Source: Runella sp. MFBS21
GTDB taxonomy: Bacteria > Bacteroidota > Bacteroidia > Cytophagales > Spirosomataceae
Length of the DNA stretch: 64,000 nt
NCBI RefSeq assembly: GCF_029433105.1
Contig: NZ_JARNTW010000001.1
Coordinates: 930,001 to 994,000 of the forward strand
Direction: 5' to 3'
This document shows, one piece after another, positions 35,565 through 45,427 of the stretch (positions are counted from its first letter, which is position 1; every line of letters starts with the position of its first letter). Both the position numbers and the translations under genes were made by a program. The notes under the pieces are model-generated. The model had not been told where the DNA came from, made no database searches, and saw nothing but the letters and a program-made list of their open reading frames with translations.

Positions 35565-36794
35565 TTAGACCTGAGATAAATAGCTCAAATATTTTTTGGC
35601 TAATACTTCTCTATCAAAATTTTCTTTGGCATATCGGTAGCCATTTTTTCCGTGTGTTATTACTGTTTCTGGATGTGATAAGTAAAATCTTATTTTCTCC
35701 GCAAAATCAACAGGATTTTCAGGCTCTACATAAATGCCTGCTTGAGCTTCTTCTACCAACTGCCGAGATACCCCATCAATAGCCATCAAAATAGGTTTTT
35801 GACACGACATATAATCGAAAGTTTTGTTGGAATAAACGGTCTTAAAAGTATCTACTTTCTTGAGGACCGATGCCCCCACATCCGACGCTAATATATATTT
35901 GAAGACGTCGCGTTTGGGTACCGAATCAATAAATCTTACGTTGGTAATATTCCGTTTTTGAGCTTCGACTTTAAGCTCCTTTTTTTGCATACCATCACCA
36001 ATCAGCAAAAACAACACAGGCGTATCGCGCAGAAGCTCGGCAGTTTCTAAGACTTGAATGAGGTGATTGGCGATGCCGTGAGCGCCCACATACGTAACTA
36101 CAAAATGATTTTCTAAGTGGTGTAACTTTCGGAAAGATGTTATATCAAAAGTTTGTAGTAATTCTTCAGAAAGTGAAAAATCAGCTGCATTGGGGATAAA
36201 AAAGATTTTGTCGGCAGGTACCCCTTTATTTTGTATCAATTTCTCACGAAAAGCAGGCGTAAGTACATTGATAAATCGGGCTTTGTGGTAGATGAATTTT
36301 TCGAACCAATACGCAAATTTTATCAGAAAACCACTGGTTAAAACTCCTGTATCAATGGCTGATTCAGGCCATAAATCCCGAATTTCGAAAACAAAAGGAG
36401 TCCGTTTTAAAGCAGAAAGTACATAAGCCGTGATACCCACAAAAAGAGGGGGAGAAGTCACAACAATGACATCGTACTTGCCTTTGGTGTAATATAATCC
36501 CCCCCAAATACTCGAAAAAGTAAATGAAAAATAAGCCCATAGTCGTCCTAAAAAGCTTTTATTATATGATTCTGAAACGTGGCATCGAATTACTTTGACG
36601 CCGTCTCTGTTGGTTTCCTGATGAAAATACTTGTTTTGGTATTTGGCAGGGCGGTTCCCCATGTAGTGTACCATACCTGCTACAACCGTAATATCATGCC
36701 CTTCTTGCTGCCAAAACCGACTTATCTCATTCCAGCGCGACCCGCCGCCATCATTGTCTTCTAAAAAATACTGGTGAATTAGTAAAACTCTCAT
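35565..36794 (-). CDS. Family 4 glycosyltransferase (WbuB-like)
   Basis: The ATG at 36794 gives a 409-residue GT-B glycosyltransferase; a TTG at 36806 would add four residues. Key parts: LLIHQYFLEDND at the start, LWPESAIDTG, an ILASDVGASVLKK segment and EPENPVDFAE at the nucleotide-sugar side. WbuB-like enzymes build O-antigen or exopolysaccharide repeats. It lies 42 bp upstream of the thioesterase on the same strand and faces the divergent FAD oxidase gene. Confidence 0.87.
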   Translation of the reverse strand: MRVLLIHQYFLEDNDGGGSRWNEISRFWQQEGHDITVVAGMVHYMGNRPAKYQNKYFHQETNRDGVKVIRCHVSESYNKSFLGRLWAYFSFTFSSIWGGLYYTKGKYDVIVVTSPPLFVGITAYVLSALKRTPFVFEIRDLWPESAIDTGVLTSGFLIKFAYWFEKFIYHKARFINVLTPAFREKLIQNKGVPADKIFFIPNAADFSLSEELLQTFDITSFRKLHHLENHFVVTYVGAHGIANHLIQVLETAELLRDTPVLFLLIGDGMQKKELKVEAQKRNITNVRFIDSVPKRDVFKYILASDVGASVLKKVDTFKTVYSNKTFDYMSCQKPILMAIDGVSRQLVEEAQAGIYVEPENPVDFAEKIRFYLSHPETVITHGKNGYRYAKENFDREVLAKKYLSYLSQV

Positions 36795-36886
36795 CGATGT
36801 CGTCAAAATACGTATGATTGTTTGTATGTTTGAGTAATCTTCAAAGTAAATGTAATTCTATAAGTCTAACAACTCCATTTATTGTT

Positions 36887-38080
36887 ATGCCCTCACAACC
36901 TACTTTTGCACCACACTCATCTTCTACTTTGCGCTTGCCTCGACGAGGACCTTTATTAGATACTAAATCGCATATTGTGGTAGTAGGAGCAGGTGCTTTT
37001 GGGGGCTGGACTGCCTTATGGTTGCTAAGAGCAGGTTTTAAAGTCACGCTAGTCGATGCTTGGGGGCCGGGCAATTCGCGGGCAAGCTCAGGGGATGAAA
37101 CGCGCGTCATTCGTTCTACTTATGGTGACAACGAGACTTATTTTGACCTCAATGTAAGAGCATTGGAATTGTGGCGTGAGCACCAGCATCGTTGGAACAA
37201 ATCCTTGTTTTTTAACACGGGCGTATTATGGTTTTGTTATGAAGAGTCTCCCAGTATGATTGAGGCCACTGAGCCATTTATGGCTAAACACCAGTTGTCG
37301 TATCAATATATTTCGGTCAAAGAGGCGGCCAAGCTTTATCCTCATATTCATACCAAAGACTTGCATCATTTGGTTTTAGATCCTGAAGGAGGCTATCTCA
37401 AAGCCCGTGAAAGCTGTCAGGCTGTTCAAGAAGCACTGGTACGCGGAGGTGGTCAGTACAAAATGGCTTTGGTAAAGCCTGAGGCCATTGAAAAAGGACG
37501 ACTGGAGGCAGTTATATTGTCGGATGGCTCCACCCTTGAAGCCGATGCTTTTGTGTTTGCATGTGGATCGTGGCTGGGACGACTTTTTCCGGAAGTATTA
37601 GGTGACATCATCACTTGTACTAAGCAAGAGGCCTATTATTTGGGGGTGCCAGCATCCCATACTTCTTTGTTTGATACCATGCCTGTATGGATAGATTTAG
37701 ACGGGCAGGATTTTTATTATGGTATTCCGGGCAATGCCTATCGGGGGTTTAAAGTAGGAGTCGATAAAAGAGGAGAGCTATTTGACCCTACGCACGGCGA
37801 ACGAATCTCCAATCCCGAAGTATTGGCTAAAGCGCGGGCTTTTATGGCGCATCGGTTTCCGGCCTTACAAAATGCCCCTTTGGTAGAGAGCAGGGTGTGC
37901 CCTTACGAAAATTCTCCTGATGGAAATTTTATCTTGGATACGCATCCTGAGGCCGACAATTGCTGGTTTTTGGGCGGAGGTTCAGGACATGGATATAAGC
38001 ATGGCCCAGCACTCGGAGAGCTAGCCGCTGAAATTATCACGGGAAAACGAGACTTAGAGAATCTATTTAGAATACGATAA
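36887..38080 (+). CDS. FAD-dependent amine/sarcosine-type oxidase
   Basis: A start at ATG 36887 yields 397 residues; longer forms from 36818 add an improbable tail. GAGAFGG (34-40) is the FAD Rossmann motif. Cys338 in VCPYENSPDG stands where monomeric sarcosine oxidases hold their covalent flavin, and GGGSGHGYKHGPALGE is the C-terminal FAD loop. Such enzymes oxidise N-methyl amino acids or related amines. The deaminase gene starts 7 bp after the stop, so a shared message is likely. Confidence 0.88.
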   Translation: MPSQPTFAPHSSSTLRLPRRGPLLDTKSHIVVVGAGAFGGWTALWLLRAGFKVTLVDAWGPGNSRASSGDETRVIRSTYGDNETYFDLNVRALELWREHQHRWNKSLFFNTGVLWFCYEESPSMIEATEPFMAKHQLSYQYISVKEAAKLYPHIHTKDLHHLVLDPEGGYLKARESCQAVQEALVRGGGQYKMALVKPEAIEKGRLEAVILSDGSTLEADAFVFACGSWLGRLFPEVLGDIITCTKQEAYYLGVPASHTSLFDTMPVWIDLDGQDFYYGIPGNAYRGFKVGVDKRGELFDPTHGERISNPEVLAKARAFMAHRFPALQNAPLVESRVCPYENSPDGNFILDTHPEADNCWFLGGGSGHGYKHGPALGELAAEIITGKRDLENLFRIR

Positions 38081-38087
38081 AAATAGC

Positions 38088-38561
38088 ATGAACCAACACC
38101 ACGAATTTATGCGCCAAGCTATTGAGGTAGCGCGGCAAGGAATGAAAAATGACATAGGAGGACCCTTTGGGGCAATAGTAGTAAGAGAAGGTGTGGTAGT
38201 GGCAAAAGGCTGCAATCAAGTTACTTCTACCAACGACCCCACCGCCCATGCCGAAGTAGTAGCAATCAGGGAAGCTTGCAAAAAACTCGGAAATTTCAAA
38301 CTCGACAATTGTGTCATTTATACCTCTTGCGAGCCTTGCCCCATGTGCTTAGGAGCTATTTATTGGGCAGGGATTCAAAAAATCTACTATGCTTGTACTA
38401 AAGACGATGCCGCTGCGGCCAATTTTGATGATGCTTTTATTTATCAAGAACTTGATACGCCCAAGTCTAATCGAAAGCTTCCGCAAGAGTGTTGTTTGAG
38501 AGAGGAAGCACTCACAGTATTTGAGCAATGGCGTCAGAAGATAGACAGAATAGATTACTAG
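38088..38561 (+). CDS. CDA-fold nucleoside/guanine deaminase
   Basis: This 157-residue zinc deaminase has His54 and Glu56 (TAHAEV) and Cys84/Cys87 (CEPCPMC), the standard HAE...PCxxC metal set. Gene length and the FDDAFIYQEL tail resemble guanine deaminases (GuaD-like) more than tRNA adenosine deaminases, but this is not certain. It starts 7 bp after the oxidase gene. The product role would be purine salvage or catabolism. Confidence 0.88.
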   Translation: MNQHHEFMRQAIEVARQGMKNDIGGPFGAIVVREGVVVAKGCNQVTSTNDPTAHAEVVAIREACKKLGNFKLDNCVIYTSCEPCPMCLGAIYWAGIQKIYYACTKDDAAAANFDDAFIYQELDTPKSNRKLPQECCLREEALTVFEQWRQKIDRIDY

Positions 38562-38565
38562 GCCC

Positions 38566-39195
38566 TCAAAAATTAAGAGGGTCAAGATTTTTGAAATGGC
38601 CATTCATTTGTATTCTAGCTTTGGTACGATCCATTTCTGACATAATCGGAATGACTTTATTGAGATGATGTAGCAAGAAGCGTTGACGTTCAGTTTCGGA
38701 GTTCATCGTCAGCAATTGGTATTCTTCTTCTTGAGAGAGGCCGACCTTGTGAGCCACTTGGTATGAAAAAGGATACTGAGTACTATCAAAATCAACTTTG
38801 GTTTGAAGGAGTTGGTAAAGGCGGTCGAGTTGGAGTAACAATTCCGAAATCACTCCCTCTGGACTATCTTGATCTTCAATAAATTGGATTTTTCCTCCTG
38901 AGTAGAGTTTGTGAGGAACGGGGTTTTGGACGGTTACGATTTTGAATATCCGTAAACCTTTGGTTTTGATGTCCATCCGCCCGTCGTCGTAGCGTTTGGC
39001 TAGACTCATTATTTTCATCTCCGTTCCATAGCCAGGGAGTTTGTTGTTGATAAAAGAAGGAATCCCAAAGGTCAGATTTTGGTCGATACATTCATTGATT
39101 AACTGACGATAGCGAGGTTCAAAAATATGTAAATTGAGGTTTTCGGTAGGGTAAGCTACCAAATTTAAGGGAAAAAAAGGTAAGAAACTTTCCAT
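38566..39195 (-). CDS. LON substrate-binding domain protein
   Basis: This 209-residue protein matches the N-terminal substrate-binding domain of Lon without the AAA+ and protease parts: FPLNLVAYPTENLNLHIFEPRY and the later LLQLDRLYQLLQ helix. Stand-alone versions are common and of unclear function. It is convergent with the deaminase gene (4 bp gap) and lies 24 bp downstream of gldH, so the pair may be co-transcribed. Confidence 0.9.
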   Translation of the reverse strand: MESFLPFFPLNLVAYPTENLNLHIFEPRYRQLINECIDQNLTFGIPSFINNKLPGYGTEMKIMSLAKRYDDGRMDIKTKGLRIFKIVTVQNPVPHKLYSGGKIQFIEDQDSPEGVISELLLQLDRLYQLLQTKVDFDSTQYPFSYQVAHKVGLSQEEEYQLLTMNSETERQRFLLHHLNKVIPIMSEMDRTKARIQMNGHFKNLDPLNF

Positions 39196-39219
39196 ATCAA
39201 TGATACAAATCTTGGCGAC

Positions 39220-39723
39220 TCATTCGGCGTTTGCTACTACTTTCTCTACACTAATGCCCATACTCAAAATCTCAGGTAAAGGATCTTGACGCATGTATTG
39301 TCTTATCTTAAAGGTATATTTTCCTTTGTGTGGAAAATGAAAGTTTTTAAGAGCGATGATTTTGTGGTCAAACAAATCTCCTAATCCGTCTCCAAGCGGT
39401 TTTCCACTTTTTTCATCCATCAAAATCAATTCATTGAGTGCTTCGTTGACGATCTTCTTTTTTTCATTGATTAAAAACCGCTTGACGTATAAGTTATAAT
39501 AAGGGTATCCAATGCTATTTCTGACTAAATAGTAAACATTATAGGCTTGAGTTGTATCGGTGATTTCGAAGGTAAATGTAGGTTCGTATTTGATAAACCA
39601 TTGACCGTCTTTGATGTCGTCGTGGCTTTTATAGACGGCGTTTGTGTCGCAACCTTGTAGAATACACAAGCCCAAAATGGCAACTGCAAAACAAAAGTAC
39701 TTCGCAAGTTTTACGAAATTCAT
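39220..39723 (-). CDS. gldH: Gliding motility lipoprotein GldH
   Basis: This 167-residue lipoprotein has a signal peptide and a lipobox ending at Cys25 (ILQGC). The domain pattern VYYLVRNSIGYPYYNLY and GDGLGDLFDHK is that of GldH, needed for gliding and T9SS function in known flavobacteria. Together with the T9SS tails seen elsewhere it shows that the organism has a T9SS/gliding apparatus. Flanked by a flippase gene (17 bp) and the Lon-domain gene on the same strand. Confidence 0.92.
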   Translation of the reverse strand: MNFVKLAKYFCFAVAILGLCILQGCDTNAVYKSHDDIKDGQWFIKYEPTFTFEITDTTQAYNVYYLVRNSIGYPYYNLYVKRFLINEKKKIVNEALNELILMDEKSGKPLGDGLGDLFDHKIIALKNFHFPHKGKYTFKIRQYMRQDPLPEILSMGISVEKVVANAE

Positions 39724-39740
39724 AGGATTGAAAAGGTATA

Positions 39741-41264
39741 TTACCCTAATATTTTGATTTTTTGACGAATTCTCAAAGGTATTGAATCCCGTTCAACAAG
39801 CAAAATTCCAATACCATACAACAAACATAACGTTAAATGATAAGGAACTGACACCCATAAGTTCGAAATTTTGAACAAAGAAGAAACATAAATCAGTAGC
39901 CCTGCGCTCACAATATATCCCAAACAAGAGGCTACATGGTAGGGAACAGGGTAGTATTTTTCGCCTAAGAAATAACAAACTGCACACATAACAAAGGTAG
40001 AGGCCAAAAACGACCAAGCACAGGCGATATACCCCATCTGAGGAATCAGTAAGATGTTGAGGGTGATAGTAACAAGCGCCCCAATTCCCGAAATCAAAAT
40101 GCCAAAATTGGTTTTATCGGTTAGTTTAAACCAAAAAGCTAGGTTGTAGTAAACACCCATAAACAAATTGGCCAGCGAAAGTATAGGTACGACGATCAGT
40201 CCTTCGCGGTAAATTTGGTTACGCAAAAAGAGAAAACCAATGAAATCGTTGTTGAGGCTTACCATTACCCAAAGCCCCACGCATACAATTACAAACCATT
40301 TCATCACTAGGGCTAAGAGTTGAGGGGCGTTTTTGTCTTGGGCATTTGAGAAAAAGAAGGGGTCGGCGGCAAATTTGAAAGATTGTACGGCAAGCTGCAT
40401 TAGCATCGAAAGCTTATAGCACTGCCCATATATACTCAAGGCATCTTCTGAACTGCGATTTGGATAAAATCCCTTTGGCAAAAGATGCTTCAAAAACATC
40501 CGGTCGGTCATAGTATTGATCATTCCAATCAAGCCCAAAATCATTACAGGAAAAGAATAATTCCACAGCTCAATGAAAAGCTGCTTATCAAACTGAAATT
40601 TAAAATCAATAAACAAATCTCTCAATAACCAAATAAAAAGAGCATTGGAAATAAGATTAGACAAAAAGATATACTCAACCGACCATTCGGGATTGTAAAT
40701 CAGAGCTACTTCGTTGCTCAATTCCAATAAAAATAATCCTTCATAAATTCCTTTACAGATTACTAAAAAGAAAACATTGAGCAGAATGTTTACCAAAATA
40801 TTGACAATCTTAACGTACACAAATCGCTTTGCTTTGCCCTCTAATCTCAGACGAGCAAAGGGGATGTTGACAATCGAATCAATAAACATAATCACTGACA
40901 ACCATATGATGATATGGGCTTTGTCAGGATAATCTAAGGCTTGGGCGATGGCAGGAGCGCCTAAAGCCACCGAAAATGACAATACCCCCGACAGCACGAT
41001 GACTGAAGTGAGGGTTTGGTCGTAATATTTGCGAAGTTCCCCTGTTTTGGACGCATAGCGAAAAAAGCCTGTTTCGAGACCAAAAGTATAGATAATATTC
41101 ATGACCGCTACAAAGGCAAACAAATCGACCGTGGGGCTCAGCTCACTTGGTTTGCCAAAAATCCAAGTGTGTAATGGAACCAATAAATAGTTGATAAATC
41201 GCCCAACAATGCTGCTTAATCCATACAGGGCTGTTTCGCTAGCCAGTTTTTTAAGTACGCTCAT
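39741..41264 (-). CDS. Polysaccharide/lipid-linked oligosaccharide flippase
   Basis: From the ATG at 41264 the protein has 507 residues with about 14 membrane segments, in the MATE/Wzx superfamily of oligosaccharide flippases. The N-terminus LKKLASETALYGLSSI and the early FGLETGFFRYA stretch are typical. Wzx proteins move lipid-linked sugar units across the inner membrane. It is 17 bp upstream of gldH on the same strand. Confidence 0.88.
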   Translation of the reverse strand: MSVLKKLASETALYGLSSIVGRFINYLLVPLHTWIFGKPSELSPTVDLFAFVAVMNIIYTFGLETGFFRYASKTGELRKYYDQTLTSVIVLSGVLSFSVALGAPAIAQALDYPDKAHIIIWLSVIMFIDSIVNIPFARLRLEGKAKRFVYVKIVNILVNILLNVFFLVICKGIYEGLFLLELSNEVALIYNPEWSVEYIFLSNLISNALFIWLLRDLFIDFKFQFDKQLFIELWNYSFPVMILGLIGMINTMTDRMFLKHLLPKGFYPNRSSEDALSIYGQCYKLSMLMQLAVQSFKFAADPFFFSNAQDKNAPQLLALVMKWFVIVCVGLWVMVSLNNDFIGFLFLRNQIYREGLIVVPILSLANLFMGVYYNLAFWFKLTDKTNFGILISGIGALVTITLNILLIPQMGYIACAWSFLASTFVMCAVCYFLGEKYYPVPYHVASCLGYIVSAGLLIYVSSLFKISNLWVSVPYHLTLCLLYGIGILLVERDSIPLRIRQKIKILG

Positions 41265-41393
41265 TTTAGCCAATGGCAATTAAGTAAATTTCTTTGCAAA
41301 CAAACTGCCAAAGATAGAGGGCTTTTGCGGCTCGTAAAAATTGATTTTTAAATTTTGCTCACAAAAAGGAACCTACAAACAAATGATTGTGGT

Positions 41394-41401
41394 TAGTTTT
41401 G
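41394..41401 (+). promoter_or_regulatory. Candidate -7 box for cysM
   Basis: TAGTTTTG fits TAnnTTTG and lies 33 bp upstream of the cysM ATG. A proper -33 element is not seen at the usual distance. Confidence 0.35.
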
Positions 41402-41433
41402 AAACCCAAATTGATTAATCAACCCCTCCAAAG

Positions 41434-42306
41434 ATGTCTACGCTTTTAGATTTTGTGGGAAATACCCCGCTTGTTGAGCTCAAAAAACTCAACCCCAATC
41501 CAAATGTAAAATTATTTGCCAAACTCGAAGGTCACAATCCTGGCGGTAGTGTGAAAGACCGTGCGGCTTATAGCATGATAAAGGGTGCAGTGGAACGGGG
41601 CGAAATCAAGCCGGGTACGAAATTAATCGAAGCTACAAGTGGCAATACTGGCATTGCATTGGCCATGATAGCCCGCTTGTATGGAATTGAAATTGAACTT
41701 ACCATGCCCAAAAACTCAACCCGTGAGCGAGTACTGACGATGGAGGCATTTGGGGCAAAGGTAATCCTGACAGAGACCATAGAATCAGCGCGCGACTATG
41801 CAGATGCTAAGGTAGCGGAAGGTGGGTATTTGATGCTCAATCAATTTGCCAATCCCGACAATTATATGGCGCATTACCGTTCGACTGGCCCTGAGATATG
41901 GCGCGATACAGACGGCAAAGTGACGCATTTTGTATCGTCAATGGGAACTACTGGGACGATTATGGGGACCTCTATGTTTTTGAAAGAACAAAATCCTAAT
42001 GTACAGATTGTGGGATGTCAGCCTACGGATGGGTCGAGTATCCCGGGGATTCGTAAATGGCCGCAAGAGTATTTGCCCAAAATTTTTGATGCTTCACGCG
42101 TAGATACTGTCATGGAGGTTTCACAAGCCGATGCCACTCATATGGCGAGAGAATTGGCCAAGGTAGAAGGAGTGTTTGCGGGTATGAGTAGTGGAGGCGC
42201 CGCACACGCGGCGATTCAACTAGCAGGCCAGTTGGATGAAGGCGTGATTGTCTTTATCGTTTGCGACCGTGGTGACCGTTATCTTTCTAGTGATTTGTTT
42301 GGGTAA
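41434..42306 (+). CDS. cysM: Cysteine synthase B (O-acetylserine sulfhydrylase)
   Basis: This 290-residue PLP enzyme has the Schiff-base Lys41 in GGSVKDRA and the phosphate-binding SGNTG loop (about 70-74). The length and PTDGSSIPGIRKWP segment match CysM-type rather than the longer CysK. It converts O-acetyl-L-serine and sulfide (or thiosulfate) into cysteine or S-sulfocysteine. Probably monocistronic. Confidence 0.93.
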   Translation: MSTLLDFVGNTPLVELKKLNPNPNVKLFAKLEGHNPGGSVKDRAAYSMIKGAVERGEIKPGTKLIEATSGNTGIALAMIARLYGIEIELTMPKNSTRERVLTMEAFGAKVILTETIESARDYADAKVAEGGYLMLNQFANPDNYMAHYRSTGPEIWRDTDGKVTHFVSSMGTTGTIMGTSMFLKEQNPNVQIVGCQPTDGSSIPGIRKWPQEYLPKIFDASRVDTVMEVSQADATHMARELAKVEGVFAGMSSGGAAHAAIQLAGQLDEGVIVFIVCDRGDRYLSSDLFG

Positions 42307-42332
42307 GGGTTTTAGTTAAAAAAGTATTATCC

Positions 42333-45300
42333 CTACCGTTTGAGGACTTTAATAGACTTCATTTTCTTGTCTTTGTCATATACTCCTAAAACATACGTGC
42401 CGGAGGGAAGGCTTAGAGAATCTATGTTGATATAAGCGACATCGTCGACAATGGTGATAACACTGGGGCTCAACCTAATCACCTGACCAGATGTACTTAC
42501 TAGTTGATATTGAAGATGTTGTGGATCTATTCCCGTAGGAAGCTTGATATTACATACACTTTCAAAAGGATTTGGGTAGACTTCCCACTCGGAGAGCGCT
42601 TGGCTGGCAGTGACAGTAAACCAAATTTGGGCGGAACTAACCTTGACAGAGTCATTGTAGGCGATAGCTTCCAGCAAATAACGCCCCGCAATGGGCATAA
42701 AGCCCGTTTCTTCGTCAAATAAAGCAAATGGAAAACGAGTGGCGGTAAAGTTTTTTTGATACGGTCCGCGTAGTAAAAAGTCTACTTTGGAAGCCGATGT
42801 TTCGCTATTTGCGTAAATGGTGATGCGCGGAGGGAGGGCGCTTTCGGCCAAGATATCATTATTATTTAAATTCCCTATTTTTACCCGTGTTCCCACCTTG
42901 CCTGCTTGTATGAGTTCAAATCCCAGTTTGGCTTGTTTTACTTCTATCTGAAACGTCGTATTGGTAGATGTTTCGTCATCATCTACGGCTCGTATCGTGA
43001 CCGTAAAAAGCCCTGGAGTCGTAGCAATTCCAGAGAGCTCGTTGTTTTTGAAAGTAAGCCATGAGGGTAGATTAGGTGCTTCTATTCGGTCTACATACCC
43101 ATTGGTATCATAAAAAAGAGAATCGGCTATTTTGTAATTAAATCGTTGGGTGATAAACAATTGAGCATTCGGAATCGAGTATCTCAAAATAGGAGGTGCA
43201 TTGAGGGTTCCCGTCTCTGTGACCTTGATAATAAAGGTGGTTTGTACCGAATCTCCCACATTATCATAAGCTCTAATACCTACCCGATACTCTCCTAGCT
43301 GCGTAGGAGTACCTCTTAAGGTAGTGGTCGGAGCGTCAAAAGTAAGCCAGGAAGGGAGATTTACTGCCTTGATTTGGGTGATTTGCCCGTCAGGGTCAGC
43401 AAACATAGAGATAGGGATTTTGAAGCGAAAAGCTCTATTAATAGCAATGTCCTTTACTGGAAGTGGTTGTTTTACAATGGGTAGTTGATTAAGAACTTTG
43501 ACCTTAAATGAAGTTTCGACAAAGGTGCTATCGTCATCATATCCCCTCAATGTAACCGTAAAAGTACCTTGTTCGCGCGGATAAGCCGAAAAATCTTTGG
43601 GGGTAAAAGTCATCCATGGGCGAAGTCCAAAAGTTTGGATTCGGGCGATGGTTCCGTCAGGGTCATCAAAAATATCTCCATGAAATTGATAATAAATCAG
43701 TTGTTCGAGCTGCGACTCAAAATCGGGAATTGTATTTTTTACAATGGGTTTTTGGTTAACGTTTACAATCGAAAGCTTAAAAGTCGTTTCTACACTTGCA
43801 CCTTCATCGTCGGTAGCCTTAAGTTTGATTTGGTATTCACCTAATTGCTCGGGAGAAGTACCCGAAAATACGCCATTAGAAAAGGCAAGCCACTGTGGTT
43901 TTTCGACTACCTCGATTCTGACAATTTCGCCGTCTGGATCCGAAAATACTTCTTTAGGTAAGGTATAGTTGAAATTTCTCTTGGGTTTGGTAGCTCGATT
44001 GCCGATAGGTTGTGATACGATAGGGGGGATATTGACCGCTAAGGGACGCCAATATTCCTCACTTAAGATATCTTCGGTCAAAGGGATGTTGATAGGAGAG
44101 GCATTTTGTGCATATTGTTCCTGCCATTTTTTCTGGTTGTTGGTCAACGAAAAATCTAAGGCCTCGGTGAGTGTGTAAGGAATGTCGCGAGAAGTCTGAA
44201 TAGAATTGAGAGGGGCATTAAGCCATTTCTGAGATATGTTTCTCAATAGCTGCATTGACGCAGGCTCTACGGTTCCTACTACAAAAGTCACTACTTTACA
44301 GCCGTGCTCAAAGCATTCGTCAAATTGACGGATTAAGCGATCCGTAGGAGTTTGAGAATAGTAAAACACTTCGTTTAGAATCCACTTATTGGTAGAGTTT
44401 GAACGCATTACGTCCGCAATCCAGCGGTGATTATAGTAGGGGTCATTATGTACTTTGTTGCCGTCGGCGAGTTGGCCTAAATCTTTGAAGCCATAGGATA
44501 CGAGCATGGCCGAAAAATCGTCGGTGACTGTCCCAAACTCATTGACGATTTTGTAACTATTATTGACCTCTTTGACTTTTCCGATAGTTGTATTGATAAA
44601 AGTTTTAAGTTGAGAATGTAAAAAAATATACCAATCTTTTCCAGATTTTTGGCGAAAAGCAGGCAGAGGATTATAAGCTGTATTGGGAGGCAATAGCGCC
44701 TGAAACGACGTAAATTTGGTTTTACAATGATAGTTTAGCTTATTTATGGTTTTGTAACGAGCTTGCGCCCATTGGCGATATGCTAAGATAGAAGAAGTAG
44801 AATAATCATAACATGCCAGATAGGCTTTATCGTTGCCAAATTGATTTTCGTGCGAAAAACCTAATTCTTGGGTTGGCAAATTCCCAAACGAAATATATAA
44901 AATCTTGCCTTGTTGTTGGTAAGTATTATAGCGTTGACATACTTCTTGGATAAAACGTTGGGCTTTTTCTACTGTAGGTTGATGTGCAAAACTAAAGCAA
45001 GTACGGCTATAAACTCCATTGAGAGGTCTACCTAAGTCATCTTTCATGGTTTCATCGGCAGTCCAAAAACCGTCTAATCGGTAACTAAGCCGATTTACCA
45101 TGATTCGTAAGGCGATTTTAGCGTTAGTTTTAGCGATATATTCTATTTGACGGTCGTATTGTCGCCAATCTCCCGCAGAAGTTGCGGTTTTATAAACTTC
45201 ATCCCATTGAATAGTAAGGGCTACTAGGTTACATCCGTTTTGAATAGAAGCTTCAATGATGTCAAGACCTGCTTCGGGGCTAGGATCCAAGTTGAGCAAT

Positions 45301-45425
45301 TGGAGACCAACGTACCGTTGTGGGTCACTATTTTGGGCAACAGCATTAGGAGTAAATATACTGGCTCCCCACAAAAGGATTAGGATATAGAAATTGAGAG
45401 GGTATATAAAGCTTTTGCGAGTCAT
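42333..45425 (-). CDS. T9SS-secreted GH42-like protein with four cadherin-like repeats
   Basis: From ATG 45425 this 1030-residue protein has a signal peptide (about 1-31), a GH42/beta-galactosidase-like TIM barrel (about 35-430) with candidate catalytic Glu187 (PTQELGF) and Glu352 (ILNEVF), and the RYKTINKLN-type segment of the family. Four cadherin-like (CADG) Ig repeats follow at about 480-850, each with a DPDG or similar loop. The C-terminus (WEVYPNPF, SLPSGTYVLGVY) is a T9SS type A sorting signal. The paralog gene upstream ends 2 bp before this start, so the pair forms an operon. Substrate unknown; an extracellular glycosidase is likely. Confidence 0.87.
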   Translation of the reverse strand: MTRKSFIYPLNFYILILLWGASIFTPNAVAQNSDPQRYVGLQLLNLDPSPEAGLDIIEASIQNGCNLVALTIQWDEVYKTATSAGDWRQYDRQIEYIAKTNAKIALRIMVNRLSYRLDGFWTADETMKDDLGRPLNGVYSRTCFSFAHQPTVEKAQRFIQEVCQRYNTYQQQGKILYISFGNLPTQELGFSHENQFGNDKAYLACYDYSTSSILAYRQWAQARYKTINKLNYHCKTKFTSFQALLPPNTAYNPLPAFRQKSGKDWYIFLHSQLKTFINTTIGKVKEVNNSYKIVNEFGTVTDDFSAMLVSYGFKDLGQLADGNKVHNDPYYNHRWIADVMRSNSTNKWILNEVFYYSQTPTDRLIRQFDECFEHGCKVVTFVVGTVEPASMQLLRNISQKWLNAPLNSIQTSRDIPYTLTEALDFSLTNNQKKWQEQYAQNASPINIPLTEDILSEEYWRPLAVNIPPIVSQPIGNRATKPKRNFNYTLPKEVFSDPDGEIVRIEVVEKPQWLAFSNGVFSGTSPEQLGEYQIKLKATDDEGASVETTFKLSIVNVNQKPIVKNTIPDFESQLEQLIYYQFHGDIFDDPDGTIARIQTFGLRPWMTFTPKDFSAYPREQGTFTVTLRGYDDDSTFVETSFKVKVLNQLPIVKQPLPVKDIAINRAFRFKIPISMFADPDGQITQIKAVNLPSWLTFDAPTTTLRGTPTQLGEYRVGIRAYDNVGDSVQTTFIIKVTETGTLNAPPILRYSIPNAQLFITQRFNYKIADSLFYDTNGYVDRIEAPNLPSWLTFKNNELSGIATTPGLFTVTIRAVDDDETSTNTTFQIEVKQAKLGFELIQAGKVGTRVKIGNLNNNDILAESALPPRITIYANSETSASKVDFLLRGPYQKNFTATRFPFALFDEETGFMPIAGRYLLEAIAYNDSVKVSSAQIWFTVTASQALSEWEVYPNPFESVCNIKLPTGIDPQHLQYQLVSTSGQVIRLSPSVITIVDDVAYINIDSLSLPSGTYVLGVYDKDKKMKSIKVLKR

Positions 45426-45427
45426 AT